Positions 6,154 through 12,227 of a stretch of DNA of 12,227 nt are shown here, in pieces (position 1 is the first letter of the stretch; every line of letters starts with the position of its first letter). A model generated the notes under the pieces. That model was not told the origin of the DNA. It did not search any database and saw only the letters and a program-made list of their open reading frames with translations. This stretch comes from Paracoccaceae bacterium (lineage in GTDB: Bacteria; Pseudomonadota; Alphaproteobacteria; Rhodobacterales; Rhodobacteraceae): the NCBI GenBank assembly GCA_003512825.1, contig DOOI01000133.1, forward strand, positions 9,228 to 21,454, given 5' to 3'. The translations under genes were made by a program, and so were the position numbers.

Positions 6154-7697
6154 ACAAACGCGTCTGGCATCGAGGCCTTCTTGTTCACCACATATTCTTC
6201 CAGCCCTTCGCGGATCCCGGCATCAATCTCCGGCGCCACATAGTCCGCCAAAAGCTTTTCTACCCGCGCCGAAGCCAGTGCCATCGTATCGCGGCTGCCT
6301 TCTTCGGCCCATGTCTCGAAGGGTTTGTAGTCAAACAGATCGGTGCGCCAGAAAGCGGATTTGAAATTCGCCTGCGTGTGCTCACAGCCCAGATAATGCC
6401 CGCCCGGTCCCACTTCACGGATCGCGCCCATGGCTTGGGCGTTCTCATCTACTGAAATGCCCTTCGCCAAATGATGCAAAACGCCCAGTTGGTCGGCATC
6501 CATCACGAACTTTTCATACGACGAGACCAATCCGCCTTCGAGCCAGCCACAGGCGTGCAACATAAAGTTCACCCCCGACAACAGCCCCATATTCAAGCTA
6601 TTCGCTGTCTCATAAGCCGCTTGCGCGTCAGGCAGCTTTGATCCGCAGAACGACCCCGCCGACCGATAAGGCAGCCCCATACGCCGCGCCAATTGCCCCG
6701 CGCCATAGGTGATATGCGCGGCTTCCGGCGTGCCAAATGTCGGCGCACCCGAGTTCATGTCGATCGACGTCACGAAGGCGCCGAAAATCGCCGGGCTGCC
6801 CGCGCGCACCAACTGGCTATAGGCAATGCCCGCCAGCACTTCCGCCATAACCTGCGTCAGCGTGCCCGCCACCGAAACTGGCGCCATGGCGCCCCCCACG
6901 ATGAAGGGCGAAATGATCGAAGCTTGGTTATTGGCGGCAAAAACCTCCAAAGCCCCCATCATCGTATCGTCAAAGGTCATCGGCGAGTTGATGTTGATCA
7001 GGCTGGTCATCACCGTATTTTGCTGAACAAAGTCTTTGCCAAACAAAATGCCAGACATATCAACAGAATCCTGTGCCCGCGACGGTTCGGTCACCGAGCC
7101 CATATACGGCTTGTCCGAAAGCGTCATATGCGCGAACAACATGTCCAGATGCCGCTTGTTCACCGGAATATCTGTAGGCTCGCACACCGTGCCGCCCGAA
7201 TGGTGCAACCACTTCGACATATAGCCAAGTTTCACGAAGTTGCGGAAATCTTCCATAGTCGCATAGCGCCGACCGCCTTTGGCATCATGCACGAAGGGCG
7301 GGCCATACACCGGGGCCAGCACCATGTTCTTGCCGCCAATATCCACCGACCGCTCAGGATTGCGGGCATGTTGGGTATAAGACGCCGGAGCCGTAGCACA
7401 TAGCTGGCGGGCCAGACCGCGTGGAATATGCACGCGCTCTCCCTCAACCTCTGCGCCCGCCGCCTTCCACCGCTCCAAAGCCTCCGGGTTATTGACGAAA
7501 TTTACCCCAATTTCCCAAAGCACCGTTTCCGCATTGGCCTCGATGATCTCAAGTGCCTCATCGTTGAGAATTTCAAAGTTCGGGATGTTGCGCTGAATGA
7601 ACTTCGCCGTCTCGAACGAGACCGAGCTGCGCTCGGCGCGCCGTGCAGCCCCGCCACCACCGCGAGCTCTGCGAACAGGTGCTTCGACATCTGCCAT
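6150..7697 (-). CDS. Trimethylamine methyltransferase family protein (MttB-like, without pyrrolysine)
   Basis: A 515-residue protein of the MttB/COG5598 superfamily. These barrel enzymes move a methyl group from a quaternary or tertiary amine to a corrinoid protein. The family pattern is visible along the whole length: an N-terminal ILNDEALEIIEANAETVLWEIGV, a central block from VYGPPFVHD through GGTVCEPTDIP, and a C-terminal GGHYLGCEHTQANF at about 432-445. The frame has no internal TAG, so it is not a pyrrolysine enzyme like true trimethylamine methyltransferase. Non-pyrrolysine members include glycine betaine methyltransferase (MtgB), so a betaine-like substrate is plausible but unproven. 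Its own corrinoid protein and reactivase are not in the window. ATG 7697 has a GGAGG SD with six-base spacing. The residue run ARGGGGAARRAERSS at the N-terminus is low complexity. The family is certain; the substrate is not. Confidence 0.9.
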   Translation of the reverse strand: MADVEAPVRRARGGGGAARRAERSSVSFETAKFIQRNIPNFEILNDEALEIIEANAETVLWEIGVNFVNNPEALERWKAAGAEVEGERVHIPRGLARQLCATAPASYTQHARNPERSVDIGGKNMVLAPVYGPPFVHDAKGGRRYATMEDFRNFVKLGYMSKWLHHSGGTVCEPTDIPVNKRHLDMLFAHMTLSDKPYMGSVTEPSRAQDSVDMSGILFGKDFVQQNTVMTSLININSPMTFDDTMMGALEVFAANNQASIISPFIVGGAMAPVSVAGTLTQVMAEVLAGIAYSQLVRAGSPAIFGAFVTSIDMNSGAPTFGTPEAAHITYGAGQLARRMGLPYRSAGSFCGSKLPDAQAAYETANSLNMGLLSGVNFMLHACGWLEGGLVSSYEKFVMDADQLGVLHHLAKGISVDENAQAMGAIREVGPGGHYLGCEHTQANFKSAFWRTDLFDYKPFETWAEEGSRDTMALASARVEKLLADYVAPEIDAGIREGLEEYVVNKKASMPDAFV

Positions 7698-7759
7698 GGG
7701 AATCCTCCGTCATAGGGCGTGCGCGCCTTTTCTCTGACCTCTGATTACCCAATGCGCCC

Positions 7760-7819
7760 GCATCGCCTCATGGCGATTGCGTCCTCTGAGCGACAAACGC
7801 GACATGAAGCGCGCAGAGG
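7760..7819 (+). promoter_or_regulatory. Two potential hairpins upstream of guaA
   Basis: First hairpin: GCATCGC (7760-7766) pairs with GCGATTGC (7773-7780), with one bulged T and a six-base loop. Second: CCTCTGAGCG (7783-7792) pairs with CGCGCAGAGG (7810-7819), nine of ten positions matching. Both lie in the 199-base gap between the divergent mttB-like and guaA starts, 77 or more bases before the guaA ATG. No known purine riboswitch core was recognised. They may be leader structures or chance GC-rich pairing. Confidence 0.3.
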
Positions 7820-7896
7820 CGACATTTCCACAAAACCTCCCGCTTCACGCACGCCTGCCCTCTTGCACGCACGCGCGTCGCGCGCTAGCAGATCGC

Positions 7897-9462
7897 ATGC
7901 AAAAAACATCCTCCCACGACCGCCTCCTCATCATCGACTTTGGCTCTCAAGTGACGCAGCTCATTGCGCGGCGTCTGCGGGAACTGAACGTGTATTGCGA
8001 AATCCACCCCTTCCAAACCGTGACCGATGCGTTCCTCGCATCCTTCGCGCCCAAGGCGGTGATCTTCTCAGGCGGTCCGGCATCGGTTTTCACTGAAGGC
8101 GCGCCAAGGCCGCCAAAGTCAGTCTTTGATCTCGGCGTGCCAATCCTCGGGATCTGCTATGGTCAGCAAGTGATGATGCATTGCTTGGGCGGCAAGGTCG
8201 AGCGCGGCCATGGAACCGCCGAATTTGGCCGGGCCTTTGTCACTCCAAAGAACGGTGCATTACCGCTCCTGGATGGCTGGTTCACTGATAACCGCGAGCA
8301 AGTCTGGATGAGCCACGGCGATCATGTGTCTGAAATCGCTCCGGGTTTTGAGGTCTACGGAACCTCCCCCAATGCGCCTTTCGCCATCACCGCCGACGTG
8401 TCACGCAATTTCTATGCGGTGCAATTTCACCCCGAAGTGCACCACACCCCAAAGGGCGCGAAACTCTACGAGAATTTCGTCCGCCTCGCAGGCTTTTCTG
8501 GCGACTGGACCATGGGGGCCTATCGCGAAGAAGCCATCGCCAAAATTCGCGCCCAAGTCGGCGACCGCAAAGTGATCTGCGGCCTCTCTGGCGGCGTCGA
8601 CAGCTCGGTCGCGGCGGTGCTCATCCATGAAGCCATTGGCGACAACCTGACATGCGTTTTCGTCGATCACGGCCTCTTGCGTTTGGGCGAAGCCGAAGAA
8701 GTCGTCGCCATGTTCCGCGACAACTACAACATCCCCCTCATCCATGCCGACGAATCCGATCTCTTCCTCGGGGCCCTCGACGGAGTGTCCGACCCAGAGG
8801 TAAAGCGCAAAACCATCGGTCGCCTGTTCATCGACGTTTTCCAAAAATACGCCAATCAAATTGATGGCGCAGAGTTTTTGGCCCAAGGCACGCTCTACCC
8901 GGATGTAATCGAAAGCGTCTCCTTCTCAGGCGGCCCTTCGGTCACAATCAAATCGCACCATAATGTCGGCGGCCTGCCAGAAAAGATGGGCCTAAAGCTC
9001 GTAGAGCCGCTGCGCGAACTCTTCAAAGACGAAGTGCGGGCGCTGGGCCGCGAGTTGGGTCTGCCGCCCAGCTTCATTGGCCGTCATCCCTTCCCCGGAC
9101 CGGGCCTCGCCATCCGCTGCCCCGGTGAAATCACCCGAGAAAAGCTTGAGATCCTGCGCCATGCGGATGCGGTCTACATTGACCAGATCCGCAAACATAA
9201 CCTCTACGATGAAATCTGGCAGGCATTCGTGGCCATTCTTCCTGTCAAAACCGTCGGCGTTATGGGCGATGGCCGGACCTATGATTTCGCCTGCGCCCTG
9301 CGTGCTGTCACGTCTGTCGATGGCATGACTGCCGATTACTACCCGTTCACCCACGAATTCCTTGGTGAAACTGCCACGCGCATCATCAACGAAGTCAAAG
9401 GCATCAATCGGGTTACCTACGACATCACTTCAAAACCACCCGGCACCATTGAGTGGGAATAA
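7897..9462 (+). CDS. guaA: GMP synthase (glutamine-hydrolysing)
   Basis: A 521-residue cytoplasmic enzyme that aminates XMP to GMP using glutamine and ATP, the last step of guanine nucleotide synthesis. The N-terminal class I glutamine amidotransferase domain runs to about residue 195, with nucleophile Cys87 in GICYGQQ and the His178/Glu180 pair in QFHPEV. The ATP pyrophosphatase domain starts with the PP-loop GLSGGVDSS at 229-237. The C-terminal dimerisation domain ends in the family's KPPGTIEWE. The length is as expected. I choose ATG 7897 because [16 protein letters not shown] then falls at residues 14-29 as in homologues. The open frame 120 bases further upstream gives unrelated residues. 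The SD before 7897 is weak (GCAGATCGC). It is divergent from the mttB-like gene and closed by its own terminator. Confidence 0.97.
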   Translation: MQKTSSHDRLLIIDFGSQVTQLIARRLRELNVYCEIHPFQTVTDAFLASFAPKAVIFSGGPASVFTEGAPRPPKSVFDLGVPILGICYGQQVMMHCLGGKVERGHGTAEFGRAFVTPKNGALPLLDGWFTDNREQVWMSHGDHVSEIAPGFEVYGTSPNAPFAITADVSRNFYAVQFHPEVHHTPKGAKLYENFVRLAGFSGDWTMGAYREEAIAKIRAQVGDRKVICGLSGGVDSSVAAVLIHEAIGDNLTCVFVDHGLLRLGEAEEVVAMFRDNYNIPLIHADESDLFLGALDGVSDPEVKRKTIGRLFIDVFQKYANQIDGAEFLAQGTLYPDVIESVSFSGGPSVTIKSHHNVGGLPEKMGLKLVEPLRELFKDEVRALGRELGLPPSFIGRHPFPGPGLAIRCPGEITREKLEILRHADAVYIDQIRKHNLYDEIWQAFVAILPVKTVGVMGDGRTYDFACALRAVTSVDGMTADYYPFTHEFLGETATRIINEVKGINRVTYDITSKPPGTIEWE

Positions 9463-9464
9463 GC

Positions 9465-9488
9465 GAGGGAGAATCACCCTCCCTTTTG
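9465..9488 (+). terminator. Intrinsic terminator after guaA
   Basis: AGGGAG (9466-9471) pairs with CTCCCT (9479-9484) around a seven-base loop, followed by TTT and G. It starts three bases after the guaA TAA. The stem is short but GC-rich and correctly placed. Confidence 0.75.
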
Positions 9489-9524
9489 TGTCACTCCCCT
9501 GCCGTTCACGCGCTTTTGATTTGC

Positions 9525-9597
9525 AATGGCGCAAATGCTCTTGGCTGAACGCGCGCCTCTAAAATATCGCTGGGGTTGTATTTGGCGCCATTTTTTA
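9525..9597 (+). ncRNA. Possible small RNA or long-loop terminator
   Basis: AATGGCGCAAAT (9525-9536) is the reverse complement of ATTTGGCGCCATT (9580-9592), apart from one extra G. The right arm is followed directly by further T residues (T run 9591-9596). This is the shape of a small RNA of about 70 bases closed by a terminal stem and ended by a U-run. The enclosed 43 bases contain a further GGC/GCC pairing option. No promoter was identified, and it lies only about 40 bases past the guaA terminator. It could instead be a second terminator with a large loop. Confidence 0.3.
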
Positions 9598-9611
9598 ATC
9601 TTATATCCAAA

Positions 9612-9623
9612 AAGATATATCTT
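9612..9623. repeat. Perfect 12-base palindrome AAGATATATCTT
   Basis: A perfect dyad inside an AT-rich island (about 9560-9635) that contrasts with the GC-rich surroundings. It is about 90-100 bases upstream of the start of the zinc-ribbon gene, where a promoter or operator could be. No assigned regulator. Confidence 0.4.
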
Positions 9624-9638
9624 ATAACCATTTGTCCC

Positions 9639-9658
9639 TTGACGCACTTACGCGTCAA
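9639..9658. promoter_or_regulatory. Operator-like dyad TTGACGC-N6-GCGTCAA
   Basis: Two perfect seven-base arms, TTGACGC (9639-9645) and GCGTCAA (9652-9658), are separated by six bases. The spacing, about two helical turns in total length, suits a dimeric repressor. The left arm also contains a TTGAC -35-like sequence. It lies 55 bases before the ATG of the 63-aa zinc-ribbon gene. As RNA it would form a seven-pair hairpin. The regulator is unknown. Confidence 0.4.
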
Positions 9659-9687
9659 ATGTTTGCCTACAGCACATTTTTAAGGGG

Positions 9688-9705
9688 GCTTGTCCGAGGG
9701 CAAGC
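9688..9705 (+). promoter_or_regulatory. Hairpin overlapping the ribosome-binding region of the 63-aa gene
   Basis: GCTTGTC (9688-9694) pairs with GGCAAGC (9699-9705), including one G-U pair, around a four-base loop. The GAGGG at 9696-9700, the only SD-like sequence before ATG 9713, is partly buried in loop and stem. This would lower translation unless opened. It is a short structure and could be fortuitous. Confidence 0.35.
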
Positions 9706-9712
9706 TGAAATA

Positions 9713-9904
9713 ATGACATTCAGACCATTCTCCTGCACGTCGTGCGGGCATAAAATGCGATTTGCCGGGGCAGATTGTGGCCGGTGCCACGCGCCCAAGA
9801 CACCGATTCAGCGGAAATCGACCTATGTGATTGTGATCGTCCTGATCGTTTTGATCGGTGCTTATGTGCTTTTGCTTGAAACCATGGGCGCTTTACCGGA
9901 CTAG
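9713..9904 (+). CDS. 63-aa zinc-ribbon membrane protein
   Basis: A 63-residue protein. The N-terminus has a CX2C-X10-CX2C zinc-ribbon pattern (Cys8, Cys11, Cys22, Cys25; SCTSCGHKM then DCGRCHAPK). A basic stretch follows, then one strongly hydrophobic membrane segment at about residues 38-55 (YVIVIVLIVLIGAYVLLL), and a short tail. By the positive-inside rule the ribbon and the basic residues before the segment should be cytoplasmic. I choose ATG 9713 because the ribbon then lies right at the N-terminus. ATG 9659 would add 18 residues and has no SD; the SD for 9713 is itself poor (GAGGG with 12-base spacing). It stands alone between guaA and the permease pair. It resembles nothing I can name; codon use looks like the neighbours. 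Confidence 0.65.
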   Translation: MTFRPFSCTSCGHKMRFAGADCGRCHAPKTPIQRKSTYVIVIVLIVLIGAYVLLLETMGALPD

Positions 9905-9940
9905 CCTCGCAATCTTGCCCAACTGTTATTCAGCATTGAG

Positions 9941-9979
9941 CCTGCTCGCACCAGTCGTTAGCACTTAGGCGGGAGCAGG
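9941..9979 (+). promoter_or_regulatory. Hairpin overlapping the SD of the first EamA gene
   Basis: CCTGCTC (9941-9947) pairs perfectly with GAGCAGG (9973-9979), and the stem can continue through GC/GC across a two-base bulge. The right arm includes the AGGAG used as SD by the permease that starts at 9988. Folding would hide the SD. No T-run follows, so a terminator is unlikely. Confidence 0.4.
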
Positions 9980-9987
9980 AGATTGCA

Positions 9988-10890
9988 ATGTCCACCTCAG
10001 AAAATGGATCGATCCTCAAAGCGGCGCTTTGGATGAGCGGGGCGATTTTGTCGTTCTCGACCATGGCCGTTGCAGGGCGCGCCGCCGCCTTCGACCTCGA
10101 TACCTTTGAAATCATGTTCTATCGCTCCTGCATCGGCTTTCTTGTGGTCCTTGCTGTTGCCTCTGTGGCTGGCACCCTGCCGCAAATTCGCGCGCAAAAG
10201 CTTGGCCTGCACGCCGCGCGCAATCTGGCGCATTTCTCTGGGCAAAACCTGTGGTTTTACGCGATCACCGTGATCCCGCTCGCGCAGGTTTTCGCACTGG
10301 AATTTACCTCTCCGCTTTGGGTCTTGCTGCTCTCTCCCCTGATCTTGGGCGAAAAGCTCACCTCGGCTCGGATGCTCGCGGGGCTTTTGGGGTTTGTCGG
10401 CATTTTGATTGTCGCGCGACCTTCTCCCGAAAGCTTCAATTCCGGCATTCTCACCGCAGCGCTCGCAGCTGTGGGCTTCGCGCTCTCCGCGCTTTTCACC
10501 CGTCGCCTGACCCGGACAGAAACCATCACCTGCATTTTGTTCTGGCTCACCTTTATGCAGATTGGCTTTGGCTTGATCGCTGCCGGATATGACGGCGACA
10601 TGGCGCTCCCCTCGGCGCAAACCCTGCCTTGGCTGGTGCTGATTGGCTTTGCGGGCCTTCTGGCACATTTTTGCCTGACCTCGGCTCTGGCCATCGCACC
10701 TGCGACGATTGTCGTTCCAATCGACTTTATCCGCTTGCCCGCCATCGCGGTTGTCGGGGCCTTGGTCTATGGCGAAGCCCTTGATCCTTGGGTCTTTGTC
10801 GGTGCCGTCGTGATTTTTGGCGCGAATTACTGGAATATCTGGATGGAAACCCGCGCCCGTCGGCTGGCCGCCGCAGCCGCAGCGCCATGA
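9988..10890 (+). CDS. EamA/DMT-family permease (first of a pair)
   Basis: A 300-residue inner-membrane protein of the drug/metabolite transporter superfamily. About ten hydrophobic segments are arranged as two EamA repeats. The first runs from about residue 12 to 142 and ends with the typical GEKLTSARMLAGLLGFVGILIV at 121-142. The second runs from about 152 to 287 and ends with the matching YGEALDPWVFVGAVVIFGANYW at 261-282. The C-terminus is Ala-rich and polar. Known family members export amino acids or other metabolites; neither substrate nor direction can be read from sequence. ATG 9988 has an AGGAG SD seven bases upstream, partly inside a possible hairpin. Its TGA overlaps the ATG of the second permease. 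The strong family match makes the class sure; the specific role is open. Confidence 0.9.
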   Translation: MSTSENGSILKAALWMSGAILSFSTMAVAGRAAAFDLDTFEIMFYRSCIGFLVVLAVASVAGTLPQIRAQKLGLHAARNLAHFSGQNLWFYAITVIPLAQVFALEFTSPLWVLLLSPLILGEKLTSARMLAGLLGFVGILIVARPSPESFNSGILTAALAAVGFALSALFTRRLTRTETITCILFWLTFMQIGFGLIAAGYDGDMALPSAQTLPWLVLIGFAGLLAHFCLTSALAIAPATIVVPIDFIRLPAIAVVGALVYGEALDPWVFVGAVVIFGANYWNIWMETRARRLAAAAAAP

Positions 10891-11846
10891 TCCGCCAAGG
10901 GTCACTTTCCGGCGCTCCCCGGCCTACCCGTCCGTCCCCCCCGGACCAAAAGTCGATCCCCCCATGGGCTTGGGGCGGTATTGGGCTTTTGGGGGTGATT
11001 TGGGGCGGTTCATTTCTCTCCAACGTGCTCTTGCTGCGCGAATTGGGTGTCGTCACCACTGTGGCTGGCCGCGTCACTTTTGCGGCGGTAGCGCTTTGGC
11101 TTTATGTGCTGCTGCGCGGCTACCCCCTGCCGCTCAGCTTGCGGGCATGGCGGGACTTTACCATCATGGGCTTTTTGAATGTCGCCCTGCCCTTTTCGCT
11201 CATCGTCTGGGCGCAGCAATTCGTGGCCTCTGGACTGGCCTCCATCCTCAATGCCGCCACAGCTATCACCGGCGTTCTGGTTGCGGCAATCTTCTTCGCC
11301 GACGAACGCCTCACCGCGCGCAAGATGATTGGTGTGGCCTTGGGGTTTCTCGGTGTTGCCGTGGCCATCGGAGCAGATGCGCTGCTGAATTTCGACCTCT
11401 CCTCCAAAGGTCAAATTGCCCTGCTATGCGCCTCTCTCTCCTACGGGTTTGGCGGTGCATGGGCCCGCGCACGTCTCACCGGCTACCGCCCTGAAGTCGC
11501 AGCCGCCGCCATGCTTACCGGAGCGATGGCGCTGTTGATCCCCTATGCGCTCGTGGCCGAAGGGATCCCGCCCACCCAACTCACGCCGACCACATGGGCG
11601 GCAATGGCCTATCTCAGCCTCATCGCCACCGCGGGCGCTTTTTTGCTCTATTACCGCACCATGCCCGTCGTCGGTGCCGGCAATCAAAGCCTTGTCACCC
11701 TGCTTGTCTCACCTGTCGCCATCGTGATTGGCGCCGTAGTCCTCGACGAAACCCTTGCACCGCGCGCTTATGGCGGCTTTGCCCTTCTTGCTCTTGGCCT
11801 TTTGGTAATCGACGGACGCATCCTTGCCCGCTTCAAGAGGGTTTGA
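10887..11846 (+). CDS. EamA/DMT-family permease (second of a pair)
   Basis: A 319-residue inner-membrane protein. A proline-rich cytoplasmic N-tail (residues 5-27) precedes about ten hydrophobic segments in two EamA repeats. The first begins near WGGIGLLGVIWGGSFLSNVL (29-48) and ends with FADERLTARKMIGVALGFLG (137-156). The second ends with LDETLAPRAYGGFALLALGL (286-305). WGGSF at the first helix is typical of the family. It starts within the stop of the preceding permease (ATGA, four-base overlap), so the two are translated together. They are only distantly alike and need not be a simple duplication. They could work as a heteromeric pair or as independent exporters. The substrate is unknown. 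An open frame upstream overlaps the first permease and is not used. Confidence 0.9.
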   Translation: MIRQGSLSGAPRPTRPSPPDQKSIPPWAWGGIGLLGVIWGGSFLSNVLLLRELGVVTTVAGRVTFAAVALWLYVLLRGYPLPLSLRAWRDFTIMGFLNVALPFSLIVWAQQFVASGLASILNAATAITGVLVAAIFFADERLTARKMIGVALGFLGVAVAIGADALLNFDLSSKGQIALLCASLSYGFGGAWARARLTGYRPEVAAAAMLTGAMALLIPYALVAEGIPPTQLTPTTWAAMAYLSLIATAGAFLLYYRTMPVVGAGNQSLVTLLVSPVAIVIGAVVLDETLAPRAYGGFALLALGLLVIDGRILARFKRV

Positions 11847-11859
11847 CCCGCGCCCCTGA

Positions 11860-11884
11860 CAGGTCTATCCCAAGGCCGGACCTG
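11860..11884 (+). repeat. Inverted repeat between the permease pair and the ATPase gene
   Basis: CAGGTC (11860-11865) and GACCTG (11879-11884) are perfect six-base arms with a 13-base spacer in the 51-base gap. No T-run follows, so it is a poor terminator. It ends just before the GGAG SD (11888-11891) of the next gene. Significance uncertain. Confidence 0.3.
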
Positions 11885-11897
11885 ACCGGAGATCGTC

Positions 11898-12227
11898 ATG
11901 CTGCTCTACCCCACGCCCGCTGATTGGTTGAACGCACCGCAAAAGCGCGTCTTGCTCCTTGGCATGTCCGGCCTTGGAAAAACTCATGTCTCCAACATGC
12001 TGCGTGCGTCGCGAGACTGGTTCCACTATTCCATCGATTACCGCATCGGCACGCGCTACATGGGCGAATATATCGCCGATAACGCCAAGGCCGAAGCGAT
12101 GAAGGTGCCGTTTCTGCGCGACCTCTTGATGTCCGATTCCATTCACATCGGCTCGAATATTTCGTTCAACAACCTCACGCCCGTCTCCACCTATCTTGGC
12201 AAGCCCGGCAACCCGGCCAAGGGCGGT
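11898..12227 (+). CDS. P-loop ATPase/kinase-like protein, 5' part only
   Basis: The first 110 codons of a gene that continues past the window edge. A Walker A motif GMSGLGKT lies at residues 22-29 straight after a hydrophobic strand (KRVLLL). The sequence then has WFHYSIDYRIGTRYMGEYIADNA (42-64) and a segment rich in Ser, Asn and Asp. This layout is that of a small nucleotide-binding ATPase or kinase. A precise family cannot be given because the Walker B and later motifs are not in the window. Similar proteins in Rhodobacteraceae are often labelled only as ATPase. ATG 11898 has a GGAG SD seven bases upstream (CCGGAGATCGTC). It follows the permease pair by 51 bases on the same strand and might share its transcript. 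Confidence 0.72.
   Translation, partial: MLLYPTPADWLNAPQKRVLLLGMSGLGKTHVSNMLRASRDWFHYSIDYRIGTRYMGEYIADNAKAEAMKVPFLRDLLMSDSIHIGSNISFNNLTPVSTYLGKPGNPAKGG

Noticed and set aside
6693..7403. 236-codon plus-strand open frame opposite the mttB-like gene
   Set aside because: Arg/His-rich shadow of a strongly supported enzyme, with no ribosome-binding site or recognisable domain.
6150..7697. Pyrrolysine-type trimethylamine methyltransferase
   Set aside because: There is no in-frame TAG within the coding sequence and no pyl genes in the window.
9776..9790. CGRCH in the 63-aa protein as a heme c site
   Set aside because: It pairs with an upstream CTSC in zinc-ribbon spacing, and there is no export signal before it, so a heme attachment site is unlikely.
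9997..10905. 302-codon minus-strand open frame opposite the first permease
   Set aside because: The translation is low-complexity and charged (Gly, Arg, Gln, Asp), lacks any family pattern and mirrors a clear EamA gene.
1..12227. CRISPR array, transposon, prophage, tRNA or rRNA
   Set aside because: No regularly spaced repeats, transposase or integrase genes, terminal inverted repeats around coding sequence, or tRNA/rRNA-like stretches were found on reading both strands.

Overview
The window reads as core chromosome of an alphaproteobacterium of the Rhodobacteraceae (Roseobacter/Rhodobacter type). This rests on high GC, a class II cytochrome c followed by a diheme cytochrome c in the order of the Rhodobacter sphaeroides cycFG operon, a non-pyrrolysine MttB-like methyltransferase, a DUF6456-type helix-turn-helix protein and small family-restricted proteins. 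I see no phage, transposon, CRISPR array, rRNA or tRNA. The genus cannot be named from this alone.

Layout: (1) 1-2015: the 3' end of a probable hypoxanthine phosphoribosyltransferase gene converges on an exported Sel1-repeat protein (minus). Upstream of that, also on the minus strand, is a LysR-type regulator. (2) 2016-3386: the cytochrome pair cycF-cycG (plus), divergent from the LysR gene, ending at a terminator shared with lipA. (3) 3437-5614 (minus): a DUF6456-like putative DNA-binding protein, then lipA (lipoyl synthase), with a strong hairpin in the lipA leader. (4) 5615-5844: an AT-richer divergent promoter region with DnaA-box-like and CtrA-like sequences, then a 102-aa protein (plus) whose stop codon overlaps that of the convergent mttB-like gene (6150-7697, minus). 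(5) 7897-9462: guaA (GMP synthase), preceded by two potential hairpins and followed by a terminator. (6) 9463-9987: a structure-rich stretch with a possible small RNA, two palindromes, a gene for a 63-aa zinc-ribbon membrane protein, and hairpins that overlap the ribosome-binding regions of two consecutive genes. (7) 9988-11846: two EamA/DMT permease genes overlapping by ATGA. (8) 11898 to the end: the 5' part of a P-loop ATPase/kinase-like gene.

The genes do not form one pathway. They are housekeeping functions (purine salvage and synthesis, lipoate synthesis) mixed with c-type cytochromes, one-carbon or methylamine-type metabolism, and transport. I find no convincing new multi-gene system. 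The parts most worth a second look are noncoding: the lipA leader hairpin, the 9525-9597 stem followed by a T-run, the dyads and SD-covering hairpins at 9612-9979, and the promoter region between the DUF6456 gene and the 102-aa gene.
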